Part shown: piece after piece, positions 56,332-64,000 of the stretch
How positions within the stretch are numbered: the first letter of the stretch is position 1
Layout: each line of letters begins with the position of its first letter
Source: Nodularia sp. LEGE 06071
GTDB taxonomy: Bacteria > Cyanobacteriota > Cyanobacteriia > Cyanobacteriales > Nostocaceae
Assembly: GCF_015207755.1 (NCBI RefSeq)
Contig: NZ_JADEWH010000001.1
Coordinates: 124,001 to 188,000, forward strand
Direction: 5' to 3'
Length of the DNA stretch: 64,000 nucleotides
Notes under the pieces: model-generated
What the model saw: only the letters and a program-made list of their open reading frames with translations
Databases searched by the model: none
What the model was told of the DNA's origin: nothing
Translations under genes and position numbers: made by a program

Positions 56332-57102
56332 ATGTCAATTATTGCGCTCAGAGCCTGGTATATTCAAAATTATGAGCCGATTGCCGAACTGGAGAAACGT
56401 CCGCCAGACATTCGCCTCAGTAAAAAAAGTCTGCTGAAATCAGCATTAAGAGCGGACTTTCTAGAAGAGATTGACCATGTTAAGCAATCAACCTGGTTTG
56501 GGCGTTATTTAGAAGGGGAAAATATTGAATTTTATATTGAAGGTAGTGGTGGCTATTGCGTAGCAAACATTGACTTAATTAGTCATGAAATTTATTTTAC
56601 TAAACAAGCATTGTTAGCTCAGTTAGAACCAACGATTTTTTTATGCTCCCAGAAGGAGTATGCACCAGCGAGTGATGCCTTACGAGAGGAACTACAAAAA
56701 AGTTTGGAGTCTTTGAACTTGCGATCGCGTTTGCCTTTAACATTAGTAGAATCTTCCCGTCCTAGTAATGCTCCCATCAGACTCAGCCGCACCATTATGC
56801 GAAAAATCCGCAGGAGTTTGTTGTTTATCGCAGATACTACACCCATTGCGAGCATTTCCCGTAAAGAAACCAATCAATTGATACCTAGTCCCAATGTCTG
56901 TGTAGAAATTGGCTATGCGATTCAAAGTAAGCGTTCCGAACAAATTTTGTTAGCACAGATGCAACACCCAGACTTTGAGGGGGAATTTCCCTTCGATTTG
57001 CCCACACAGCAGATTTTGCAATTTCAAGACAGTACAGAACTGCATAAAATGATCACTGGAGCCATTGAAACTCAGTTAGCACGATTTAAACTATTTTTCT
57101 AA
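56332..57102 (+). CDS. Conserved protein with TIR/deoxyribosyltransferase-like region (candidate)
   Basis: 256 residues. The N-terminal about 95 residues (ALRAWYIQNYEPIAELEKRPPDIRLSKKSLLKSALRADFL) are of no recognised family. From about 98 a Rossmann-like order appears: TIFLCSQKEY, an acidic helix, RSLLFIADTTP (about 162-172) and SPNVCVEIGYAI with E192. The last motif resembles the PNVxxELGYA element of TIR-like and nucleoside 2-deoxyribosyltransferase-like domains, where the glutamate is catalytic. This is a motif-level match from memory, not a family assignment. It converges with the NIL-ferredoxin gene with no gap. ATG start. Confidence 0.75.
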   Translation: MSIIALRAWYIQNYEPIAELEKRPPDIRLSKKSLLKSALRADFLEEIDHVKQSTWFGRYLEGENIEFYIEGSGGYCVANIDLISHEIYFTKQALLAQLEPTIFLCSQKEYAPASDALREELQKSLESLNLRSRLPLTLVESSRPSNAPIRLSRTIMRKIRRSLLFIADTTPIASISRKETNQLIPSPNVCVEIGYAIQSKRSEQILLAQMQHPDFEGEFPFDLPTQQILQFQDSTELHKMITGAIETQLARFKLFF

Positions 57103-57579
57103 TTACAAATTCGTGGAAATTGCTTGTACCGGACAAGTAGGAATACATTGTTCACAGACGATACAGCGCGATCGCGTGAAAGTCAACTTCGATGTTTCAG
57201 GGTGCAAAGTCAGGGCTTCCGTGGGGCAAACCCCAGTACACAAACCACAATGGACACAGACATCTTCATCAATGACAATTTCACCTAAGTTATGAGAAAC
57301 ATTGATATGACGCGATCGCATCCACTCAATAGCTTCATCTAAGCGATCAATATCTCCTGATAATTCCACCACCAGTTTACCAATTTGGTTTGGTGCAACT
57401 TGAGCGCGGATAATATTGGCGGCGACATTAAATTCCTTTGCCAGTAGGTAAGTAACAGGCATTTGAATAGCGCGTTTGGGAAAGGTGAGGGTAACTCGTT
57501 TTTTCACAGGTTTCGCAGAGAGTAGTTTCTGTTCGGCGTTGCTGATTTGAAGTATGAACACGATTTGTGATGATGTCAA
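57103..57579 (-). CDS. NIL-domain 4Fe-4S ferredoxin
   Basis: 158 residues from a TTG at 57579. A NIL domain at about 25-100 (KKRVTLTFPKRAIQMPVTYLLAKEFNVAANIIRAQV) is followed by a two-cluster ferredoxin (CVHCGLCTGVCPTEAL, CIVCEQCIPTCPVQAI). In methanogens and cyanobacteria this architecture serves sulfur or homocysteine metabolism, so a redox/assembly role in sulfur transfer is likely. The N-terminal start is uncertain: no ATG precedes the NIL domain, and a palindromic repeat sits at 57587-57614, so the original start may have been disrupted. A GTG at 57561 is another option. Confidence 0.88.
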   Translation of the reverse strand: MTSSQIVFILQISNAEQKLLSAKPVKKRVTLTFPKRAIQMPVTYLLAKEFNVAANIIRAQVAPNQIGKLVVELSGDIDRLDEAIEWMRSRHINVSHNLGEIVIDEDVCVHCGLCTGVCPTEALTLHPETSKLTFTRSRCIVCEQCIPTCPVQAISTNL

Positions 57580-57586
57580 AACCCCT

Positions 57587-57614
57587 GTAGAGAAGTTCCA
57601 TGGAACGTCTCTAC
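57587..57614. repeat. Palindromic dispersed repeat, copy 3
   Basis: GTAGAGAAGTTCCATGGAAC then GTCTCTAC: an almost perfect 28-bp palindrome eight bases upstream of the presumed start of the NIL-ferredoxin gene. It is related to the copies at 15159 and 36953. Confidence 0.88.
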
Positions 57615-57740
57615 ATTTAAATTCATATTTTGTTTCAGCAACGCCTTCTGTTCTAGCTTAGTGTGACTTGCAAAAGCCGCAGAAGCAGAAAACGTTAAAC
57701 TAAAGAGTGACAATAGTTAATAAGTTTTAATAAATTTCCT

Positions 57741-58331
57741 ATGACTACAGAAACCCCTATGAATGCTACCCCTAAGCCGGAAACCACATCTGGGACGAGG
57801 GTGAGAAATTTCTTAATTGCCATAGTGGCGATCGCACTCAGCGTTGCCTTAGTCTTAGGATTGAGAACCGAAACAACATCGGCTTCTTTAGCCAACTTAG
57901 ATCAAACATCCACCCCTCTAGAAGTAGCAATTAGCAACGGTAAACCCTCAATAGTCGAATTTTACGCCAATTGGTGTACTGTCTGCCAAAAAATGGCTCC
58001 TGATATGGCCGAACTCGAACAGGAGTATGCGGACAAAGTGAACTTTGTCATGTTGAACGTAGACAACAGCAAATGGCTACCGGAGATGCTGAAATATCGA
58101 GTAGATGGCATTCCCCACTTTGTATTTTTAGCTAAAGATGGCGAAACCATCGCCCAAACCATTGGCGACCAACCTCATACGGTCATGGCCAGTAACTTAG
58201 ACGCGTTGGTGGCTGGTTCCTCCTTACCCTATGCTAAAACTAACGGACAAGTTTCCCAATTTCGCGCCCCTGTTACACCCGCCAACAATCAAGACGATCC
58301 TCGCAGTCATGGAAGCCAGGTGGTTGATTAA
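57741..58331 (+). CDS. txlA: Membrane-anchored thioredoxin-like protein (TxlA/HCF164)
   Basis: 196 residues. A single N-terminal transmembrane segment (about 22-41) is followed by a thioredoxin fold with W78-C79-T-V-C82 (EFYANWCTVCQKMAP) and the cis-proline region VDGIPHFVFL. The plant orthologue HCF164 works in the thylakoid lumen, reducing apocytochromes during cytochrome b6f assembly. The Pro/Gln-rich tail (PVTPANNQDDPRSHGSQ) is typical of cyanobacterial TxlA. ATG start. Its TAA stop is the first triplet of a following heptamer array. Confidence 0.92.
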   Translation: MTTETPMNATPKPETTSGTRVRNFLIAIVAIALSVALVLGLRTETTSASLANLDQTSTPLEVAISNGKPSIVEFYANWCTVCQKMAPDMAELEQEYADKVNFVMLNVDNSKWLPEMLKYRVDGIPHFVFLAKDGETIAQTIGDQPHTVMASNLDALVAGSSLPYAKTNGQVSQFRAPVTPANNQDDPRSHGSQVVD

Positions 58332-58389
58332 TTCGTAATTCGTAGTTCGTAATTCGTAGTTCGTAGTTCGTAGTTCGTAATTCGTAATT
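58329..58389. repeat. Heptamer tandem repeat TAATTCG/TAGTTCG beginning at a stop codon
   Basis: About eight units alternating TAATTCG and TAGTTCG. The first unit's TAA is the txlA stop codon. Confidence 0.93.
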
Positions 58390-58426
58390 TAGCCCGCTTT
58401 GGAATTGCGTCAAAAACTCCCCTCTC

Positions 58427-58591
58427 CTTAGTAAGGCTACGGTGTACACACAAGTGATCGAATCGCCCCCTAACCCCCAATTATGGGGGAACAAGAATTT
58501 TCAAAGTCCCCCAAACTTGGGGGATTTAGGGGGCAAAACAGGCTCAAACGCAGACAGGAAGGACTTGTGTGTACACGATAGCCTTAGTAAG
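58427..58591. mobile_element. MITE with 20-bp inverted repeats and 9-bp target duplication
   Basis: The element is 58436-58582. The inverted repeats are GCTACGGTGTACACACAAGT (58436-58455) and ACTTGTGTGTACACGATAGC (58563-58582), matching at 18 of 20 positions. They are flanked by the 9-bp direct repeat CTTAGTAAG (58427-58435 and 58583-58591). The inside contains CCCCCTAACCCCCAATTATG and GGGGGATTTAGGGGGC, so it can fold extensively. There is no open frame. The target was a palindromic CCCCTCTCC...GGAGAGGGG-type repeat. Confidence 0.8.
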
Positions 58592-58650
58592 CAGAGGGGT
58601 TGGGGGTGAGGTTCTATATTTTATTAAATCCGCCCAAAATTAACTCAATC

Positions 58651-59931
58651 CTACTGAAGGCGCACAGAAACGCTACCGCCATGAGCTGGTAAACCTTCCG
58701 CAGCTGCGAGAGTTACCGCAGCTTGACCAATTCTTTGCAGTGCTTGTTGATTACATTCTAAATAGGTAATTCGCTTGAGGAAATCGTAAACACTCAAGCC
58801 AGAGGCAAAACGGGCAGAACGGGCAGTAGGTAGGACATGATTTGGCCCTCCTAAATAATCGCCAATGGCTTCTGGGGTATAACGTCCGAGAAATATACTC
58901 CCAGCAGATTTAATTTGACTAGCAAGCTCTTGGGGATAGTCTACGCATAATTCTACGTGTTCGGGAGCTAACTGATTGAGCAGTGGAATGCTGGCGGCTA
59001 AATCTTCCACCAGAATTACTGCGCCATGTTGTTTCCAACTAGCACTAGCTACTTCTTTGGTGGGGAGATTTACGAGGATTTGCTCAATAGCTGCGATCGC
59101 TTTTTCTGCAAAACTGGCAGAATCAGTAATTAAAATCGATTGGGCGCTGGGGTCATGTTCGGCTTGGGAGAGTAAATCCCAGGCTATCCACTCTGGGTTA
59201 TTTTTGTCGTCGGCTACTACCAGAATTTCGGAAGGCCCGGCTACGCTGTCAATACCTACAGTCCCAAATACCTGACGTTTGGCTTCGGCTACATAGGCGT
59301 TACCAGGGCCAACAATTTTATCTACAGGGGTCAAGCTTTCTGTACCATAAGCTAAAGCGGCGATCGCCTGCGCCCCTCCTATACTATAAATTTCTTTCAC
59401 CCCAGCAATTTGGGCTGCTGCAAGTACCGCAGGATTAATTTCACCACGAGGCATAGGTACTGCCATGACAATTCTTTCCACACCCGCAATTTTGGCAGGT
59501 AAAGCGTTCATCAGTACAGAACTCGGATAACTGGCGCGTCCTCCAGGGACATAAATCCCCACCTGAGATAACGCCACCCAATTTAATCCCAGCTTCACCC
59601 CAGCTGTGTCTGTATAGCCAATATCTTGGGGTAGTTGCTTTTGATGAAAAAACCCAATTCTTTCCGCAGCTAATTCCAGCGCATCCTTGACATCTGGCGG
59701 ACATTGTTCTGCGCGTTCCGCAATAAAATCGGCGCTCAGATGCAGAGATGGGGGACTGTAATGATCAAAACGGCTAGTATATTCCTTAACTGCGGCATCA
59801 CCACGCACTTTCACATCAGCGAGAATATCTTTAACTGTACCACTAACATCAACCGTAGCTTCCCGGCGATCGCTCACCAAGGCTTTGAATTTTACAGAAA
59901 AATCTTTGTCGGTTGTTTTAAGTAGCTGCAT
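58651..59931 (-). CDS. hisD: Histidinol dehydrogenase
   Basis: 426 residues. It oxidises L-histidinol to L-histidine in two NAD-dependent steps. Motifs: YVPGGRASYPSSVLMNALPAKIAG, IVGPGNAYVAEAKRQVFG, SVAGPSEILVVADD, DLLSQAEHDPSAQSIL, LAPEHVELCVD and DYLGGPNHVLPTARSARF with zinc and catalytic histidines. Cytosolic. ATG at 59931. The first about 20 codons and 45 bp of upstream DNA are duplicated at 60744-60857, on the far side of a two-gene module. Confidence 0.97.
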   Translation of the reverse strand: MQLLKTTDKDFSVKFKALVSDRREATVDVSGTVKDILADVKVRGDAAVKEYTSRFDHYSPPSLHLSADFIAERAEQCPPDVKDALELAAERIGFFHQKQLPQDIGYTDTAGVKLGLNWVALSQVGIYVPGGRASYPSSVLMNALPAKIAGVERIVMAVPMPRGEINPAVLAAAQIAGVKEIYSIGGAQAIAALAYGTESLTPVDKIVGPGNAYVAEAKRQVFGTVGIDSVAGPSEILVVADDKNNPEWIAWDLLSQAEHDPSAQSILITDSASFAEKAIAAIEQILVNLPTKEVASASWKQHGAVILVEDLAASIPLLNQLAPEHVELCVDYPQELASQIKSAGSIFLGRYTPEAIGDYLGGPNHVLPTARSARFASGLSVYDFLKRITYLECNQQALQRIGQAAVTLAAAEGLPAHGGSVSVRLQ

Positions 59932-60032
59932 AAAATATATCTCTGAAAGTAGTGCGGATTTTGCCGTAGTTATATTAATAATAAATTAATTTCAATGGTT
60001 GATTTTATTTATGCTGCGTTGTGCTGTAACAA

Positions 60033-60461
60033 CTATTCTGAGACTGTCTTCTTAGGACTTACTGCAAAATATAGTTGTGAGCGATAAAAACAAACGTCAA
60101 ACTCCATGAAAAAATTAACTTGCCCTAAAATGAGGGGAACTTGCACAGCTTTTGTCCAAGCAAATACAAGTTGCACCGATTCAAACTTACCAATTATGGC
60201 TTGAACAACTACAACGCGAGCCTCATACTGAGCCAAGTTACCAGTTAAATTCAAAGTTGCTGTCTGACGTTCCCAAACATACCCCAAATCAAGACCTACT
60301 GTATAAGGTAGTACATTTACTGTCGCACCTGTATCTAACAACGCTGATATTGTGATTGAAGATTCTTGTTTCACAAGTGCTATGGGCATATACGGGCGAA
60401 AACCAGCCTCGCCCAAAGTTGTATCAGCATTGATGAAGGTAAATTGTTCGACATTAGACAT
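60033..60461 (-). CDS. Retropepsin-like aspartic protease-fold protein
   Basis: 142 residues. The hallmark ALLDTGATVNVLP (D43-T-G45) followed by a flap-like region and LILGQVNFFMEFDVCFY fits a single-domain, retroviral-type aspartic protease that would act as a dimer. No signal peptide. Its start overlaps the end of the preceding small gene by 8 bp, so the two are translationally linked. The substrate is unknown; some of these small proteins may be inactive. ATG start. Confidence 0.85.
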   Translation of the reverse strand: MSNVEQFTFINADTTLGEAGFRPYMPIALVKQESSITISALLDTGATVNVLPYTVGLDLGYVWERQTATLNLTGNLAQYEARVVVVQAIIGKFESVQLVFAWTKAVQVPLILGQVNFFMEFDVCFYRSQLYFAVSPKKTVSE

Positions 60462-60669
60462 TGTTTTGATCTTTGGTAGCTTGCAAAACTTCTAGCATCG
60501 TGTTTGCTGCTTCAAAAGCATCGTAGGGAGACCAAACGGGATAAGATTGCTCAGATTTAATTAGATCAGCTTCTTGTTGGGCTAATTCTGAAATTAAAAC
60601 CTGAACAATGTATAGTTTATCGGCACGGTTGAGTCCTTGGAGTTTACTAAGTAGTTCGGTGGAAACCAT
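60454..60669 (-). CDS. Small partner gene of the retropepsin-like gene
   Basis: 71 residues from ATG 60669; a GTG/ATG-type start six codons upstream (60687) is possible. MVSTELLSKLQGLNRADKLY is helical and resembles the N-terminus of small antitoxin-like or prevent-host-death-type proteins. Then come IVQVLISELAQQEADLI and a WSPYDAFEAANTMLEVLQ segment. The 8-bp overlap with the retropepsin-like gene implies co-expression. I have seen this pairing in cyanobacterial genomes (from memory). Its function is not known to me. A role as regulator or substrate of the protease is inference. Confidence 0.75.
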   Translation of the reverse strand: MVSTELLSKLQGLNRADKLYIVQVLISELAQQEADLIKSEQSYPVWSPYDAFEAANTMLEVLQATKDQNNV

Positions 60670-60743
60670 CTTGAATACTCTAACCACTTAAACAGCTTAA
60701 TTCCATCATAGGACTGGACAAGAAAAATTAACTTAGTAATTCA
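60670..60743. other. Short spacer before the duplicated hisD 5' end
   Basis: It must hold the promoter of the retropepsin-like pair. No repeats seen. Confidence 0.4.
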
Positions 60744-60857
60744 GGCGATCATCGCTCACCAAGGCTTTGAATTTGACAGAAAAATCTTTGTCGGTTGTTT
60801 TAAGTAGCTGCATAGACTATATCTCTGAAGTAGTGCGGATTTTGCCGTAATATTAAT
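60744..60857 (-). pseudogene. Duplicated 5' end of hisD plus upstream DNA
   Basis: It is nearly identical to 59865-59975. It contains the hisD start codon and about 20 codons (MQLLKTTDKDFSVKFKALVS in the minus-strand reading), then about 45 bp of the upstream region. The copy breaks off inside the coding part, so it cannot encode HisD. Confidence 0.88.
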
Positions 60858-60907
60858 TTTAGCGTTGCTGAATTTGAATATGAAATACCAAAACTACATT
60901 TCTTTCA

Positions 60908-60950
60908 CTCATATTCTCTGCGACTCTGCGCCTCTGCGTGAAATAAAATC
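60908..60950. repeat. Small dispersed repeat TCTGCGACTCTGCGCCTCTG type
   Basis: CATATTCTCTGCGACTCTGC followed by GCCTCTGCGTGAAATAAAAT is similar in design to 26518-26556. Confidence 0.6.
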
Positions 60951-61071
60951 ACCTCTTGCCTAACTTGTCAATAGTGAGTTTTAGCTAAATTTGTCACACA
61001 ATTTTAGCTAATCTAGAACCAGAATCATAAAACCTTGATTACTATTCTCAAAATCGGCTCGGCTGAAAATA

Positions 61072-64000
61072 ATGAACTCTCAATCCAACTCTTCTGACGG
61101 GAAGGTTAGCCAAAACGAATTATTTCCCATTGTGGGAATGGGTGCTTCTGCGGGAGGATTAGAGGCATTTAGAGAACTACTCAGCCATTTACCTACTGAT
61201 ACAGGCATGGCATTTGTCTTAATTCAGCATCTCAGCCCCCATCAAAAAAGTTTGTTGACAGATATTCTCTCTCGCACCACCCAAATGCCTGTGGTAGAAG
61301 TAGAGCATGGCATGGTTGTGGAACCAAATCATGTGTATGTAATTCCGCCCAATAGGATGATGACCATTAGTCAAGGAATCCTGCAACTGACTCTACGCGA
61401 AAAGACGCATGGATTTTCCATGACAGTTGATACTTTCTTTATTTCCTTAGCAGAAGAACGGGGAAACAAAGCCATTGGGGTTGTACTCTCCGGGGGTGAC
61501 TCTGACGGCACAAAGGGACTAGAATCAATCAAAGCAGCTGGTGGAATCACTTTTGCTCAGTGTGAAGAATCGGCAAAAGTTAATAGTATGCCGAATACAG
61601 CCGTGGCTTCTGGATATGTAGATTTTATTTTAACACCAAAACAAATAGCCGCAGAATTAGCTAATATCAGTCATCATCCCTACGTTAATCCTCCCACTTC
61701 AGTTAAAGCCATCGATACAATCCCTGAAACCGGAGATGCTTTGACAAACATCTTCACCCTGCTGCGAACTGCGACAAAAGTTGACTTTAGCCATTACAAG
61801 AACACAACCCTGAAGCGGCGCATCCAGCGACGGATGATGTTATCTAAACTAGACAGGCTAGAAGATTACGTCAGTTATCTCCAAGAGAACCCCGCACAAA
61901 TTAAAGCTTTATATCAAGATTTACTAATTACTGTCACCAGTTTTTTCCGCGATCCCGAAGCCTTTGAAGCCTTAAAGACAGAAGTTTTTCCCATAATTAC
62001 CAAAAATAAAACCCCAAACTCACCCATCCGCATTTGGGTAGCTGGTTGTTCTACAGGTGAAGAAGCCTACTCCATCGCTATCTGCTTGCTAGAGTTTTTA
62101 ACTAATCAGGTAATTAATATTCCCATCCAGATTTTTGCCACTGATATCAACGAATCAGCAATTGAACAAGCTCGCAACGGTATTTATAAACTCAATCAAG
62201 TAGCAAATATTTCACCAGAACGGCTCCAGCGCTTCTTTGTCCCCGTCGAGGGCGGTTTTCAAATTAGTAAGCCAGTGCGGGAACTGTGCGTTTTTGCCAG
62301 ACAAAACCTGATTGGCGATCCCCCATTTTCCCGGTTGGATTTAATTACCTGTCGCAATGTGCTAATTTATTTGGGCAGCGCCGTGCAGAAAAAGCTGCTG
62401 CCGATTTTCCACTACGGTCTGAATGCCAATGGTTTTCTGATGTTAGGCACATCGGAAACAGTCGGTGAGTTCCCGGACTTGTTTGCTTTAGTGGATAGAA
62501 AAAATAAGATATATTCCCGGAAAATTACTGCAACTCGCTTGGGCATGGATCTGATTACCAACAACTATCCTTTAGAAACTGTCAACACCCAGCCACCAGT
62601 CAGCGCAGATACTTGGAATGATGTAGAACTGTATAAAGCTGCTGACCTGATTGTGTTAAATGACTACGCTCCGGTGGGTGTAATTATTAACGAAGATTGG
62701 GAAATTTTGCAATTCCGGGGATATACCAGTCCTTATCTGCAACCACCACTAGGCAGACCCAATTTTAACTTAATAAAGATGGCGAAAGATGAATTACGGT
62801 TAGAGTTACGTACCACTATTCATCAAGCCAAAAATAAACAAGTGCCGGTGAGTAAGTCAGGCATACAAATGAGAGATAATGAGCAAGTCAGGCAGGTAAA
62901 AATTGATGTTGTGCCATTTAAACCTCCTGCGGCTAGAGAATGGTACTTCTTAGTCCTGTTTGCATCTTCATCCTCCTCAACCGCTATTTTAGAGGCTGTT
63001 AGCCCTCCTGGGCGGACTGGACGACGCAAGCCCAACGAGCAAGAGCAGGAGATTAACCGACTTAAACAAGAGTTAGCAGCCAATAAAGAGTATCTGCAAT
63101 CAATTATTGAAGAGCAGCAAGCTACTAATGAAGATTTACGAGCCGCTAACGAAGAAATTCTCTCCAGCAACGAAGAATTACAAAGCACCAATGAGGAATT
63201 AGAAACAGCCAAGGAAGAAATTCAGGCTACCAACGAAGAACTGAATACGATTAATGACGAACTGCACCGGCATAATATCCAGTCAAACGAAGTCACCAAC
63301 GATTTACAAAATCTCCTCAGCAGTATTAATATTCCCATCCTGATGTTGGGAGGAAATCTGCAAATTCGCCGCTATACCCCGGTAGCTGAGAAAATTTTCA
63401 ACCTGATTTCCAGTGATATGGGGCGACCAATCAGTGATATTAATCACAACTTGAATATTCCTGACTTAGAGAAACAAATTTTAGATGTAATTGGTACTCT
63501 CAATTTTAAAACACAAGAAGTTCAAGACAAAAACGGGCGTTGGTATGACCTGCGGATTCGACCTTATCGGACAATAGACAATAAAATTGATGGTGCTGTG
63601 GTAATTTTAGTTGATATTGACGACCTCAAACGCAGTTCGGAACAGATTAGAACATCCAGAGATTATGTGCAGGCTATTGTGGATACCATGCGCGAATCTC
63701 TCGTGGTGCTAGATGTCAACTTACGAGTAATCAGCGCCAATCAATTTTTCTACGATACATTTCAGGTTCTACCAGCAGAAACAGAACAACGCTTGGTTTA
63801 CGAAATCGGGAATGGACAGTGGGATATTCCCCAATTGCGATCGCTTTTAGACGAAATTCTCCCATATCAAAACCAGTTTCAAGGTCTGGAAGTTGAACAC
63901 AACTTTGAGCAAATTGGACACAAAATCATGCGGCTCAATGCCCGAAAAATGACTCTAACAGACAATAGGGAAATGATTCTGCTGGTGATTGAGGACATTA
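61072..64000 (+). CDS. CheB-CheR-PAS hybrid regulator (3' end outside window)
   Basis: At least 976 residues; the frame is open to the window end. CheB methylesterase domain at about 18-200: GMGASAGGLEAF with catalytic S26, LIQHLSPHQKSLL and VVLSGGDSDGTKGLESI. CheR methyltransferase at about 225-480: RRIQRRMMLSKLDRLEDYV and the SAM-binding VAGCSTGEEAYSIA at about 323-336. A Glu/Asn-rich coiled coil at about 658-740 (EEQQATNEDLRAANEEI...) is followed by two PAS domains. Such hybrids usually end in a histidine kinase. They signal in taxis or stress rather than classical chemotaxis. ATG 61072. Confidence 0.92.
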   Translation, partial: MNSQSNSSDGKVSQNELFPIVGMGASAGGLEAFRELLSHLPTDTGMAFVLIQHLSPHQKSLLTDILSRTTQMPVVEVEHGMVVEPNHVYVIPPNRMMTISQGILQLTLREKTHGFSMTVDTFFISLAEERGNKAIGVVLSGGDSDGTKGLESIKAAGGITFAQCEESAKVNSMPNTAVASGYVDFILTPKQIAAELANISHHPYVNPPTSVKAIDTIPETGDALTNIFTLLRTATKVDFSHYKNTTLKRRIQRRMMLSKLDRLEDYVSYLQENPAQIKALYQDLLITVTSFFRDPEAFEALKTEVFPIITKNKTPNSPIRIWVAGCSTGEEAYSIAICLLEFLTNQVINIPIQIFATDINESAIEQARNGIYKLNQVANISPERLQRFFVPVEGGFQISKPVRELCVFARQNLIGDPPFSRLDLITCRNVLIYLGSAVQKKLLPIFHYGLNANGFLMLGTSETVGEFPDLFALVDRKNKIYSRKITATRLGMDLITNNYPLETVNTQPPVSADTWNDVELYKAADLIVLNDYAPVGVIINEDWEILQFRGYTSPYLQPPLGRPNFNLIKMAKDELRLELRTTIHQAKNKQVPVSKSGIQMRDNEQVRQVKIDVVPFKPPAAREWYFLVLFASSSSSTAILEAVSPPGRTGRRKPNEQEQEINRLKQELAANKEYLQSIIEEQQATNEDLRAANEEILSSNEELQSTNEELETAKEEIQATNEELNTINDELHRHNIQSNEVTNDLQNLLSSINIPILMLGGNLQIRRYTPVAEKIFNLISSDMGRPISDINHNLNIPDLEKQILDVIGTLNFKTQEVQDKNGRWYDLRIRPYRTIDNKIDGAVVILVDIDDLKRSSEQIRTSRDYVQAIVDTMRESLVVLDVNLRVISANQFFYDTFQVLPAETEQRLVYEIGNGQWDIPQLRSLLDEILPYQNQFQGLEVEHNFEQIGHKIMRLNARKMTLTDNREMILLVIEDI

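Overview
The window comes from a filamentous, probably heterocyst-forming cyanobacterium of the Nostocales (Nostoc/Anabaena-like). Three things point there. The octamer GCGATCGC recurs throughout. Several genes are photosynthetic or cyanobacterial: psbK, psbM, the stress kinase NblS, a PAM68-like photosystem assembly factor, a TxlA/HCF164-like thioredoxin, a bilin-type GAF histidine kinase and a cyanophycin cphB/cphA2 locus. Intergenic spaces carry Nostocales-type heptanucleotide tandem repeats and small palindromic repeats. The genus assignment is inference. The window is chromosomal in character; I saw no complete transposase, prophage, CRISPR array, rRNA or tRNA.

Layout: 1-2.5 kb holds two pentapeptide-repeat genes, the second fused to NuiA-like (nuclease A inhibitor) domains. 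2.5-17.4 kb holds housekeeping and conserved genes: a sugar-nucleotide epimerase, purD, nblS, a zinc-ribbon protein, an alpha/beta hydrolase, SDR-like proteins, a J-domain/pentapeptide fusion, DUF4336, a glycosyltransferase and an ABC1/UbiB kinase. 17.4-25.6 kb holds an M1 aminopeptidase, a tandemly duplicated pair of double-glycine-leader peptide genes, a GNAT, ComF, a PPC-domain protein and cobS. 26-29.9 kb holds tgt, psbK, a [2Fe-2S] ferredoxin, psbM and a universal stress protein. 31-32.4 kb is an unusual Gly/Asn-rich repeat protein. 32.9-46 kb holds tyrA, a third large pentapeptide protein, DUF1517, a lipoprotein, two DAHP synthases of different classes, a PAM68-like protein, rpsO, cphB, a small gene, cphA2 and a GH13 enzyme. 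46-57 kb holds DUF1823, an acylphosphatase, a dienelactone hydrolase, an M3 oligopeptidase, DUF2243, NADAR, a multi-GAF kinase and a TIR-like-fold candidate. 57-64 kb holds a NIL-ferredoxin, txlA, a MITE, hisD, a retropepsin-like gene pair flanked by a duplication of the hisD 5' end, and the start of a CheB-CheR-PAS hybrid that runs off the window.

Functional links: TyrA plus two DAHP synthases cover entry to and one exit from the shikimate route. CphB and CphA2 recycle the cyanophycin nitrogen store. NblS, psbK, psbM, the PAM68-like protein and TxlA concern photosystem stress and assembly. Most genes stand alone or in short runs; long operons are absent.

The most promising undescribed material is: (i) the two 92-residue precursor-like genes at 21.1-22.4 kb, with near-identical 36-residue GG leaders, unrelated 56-residue cores and co-duplicated upstream regions; (ii) the pentapeptide-NuiA fusion; (iii) the retropepsin-like module beside hisD; (iv) heptamer repeat tracts that start exactly at stop codons; (v) the 14-residue-repeat protein at 31 kb; and (vi) a TIR/deoxyribosyltransferase-like protein at 56.3 kb.
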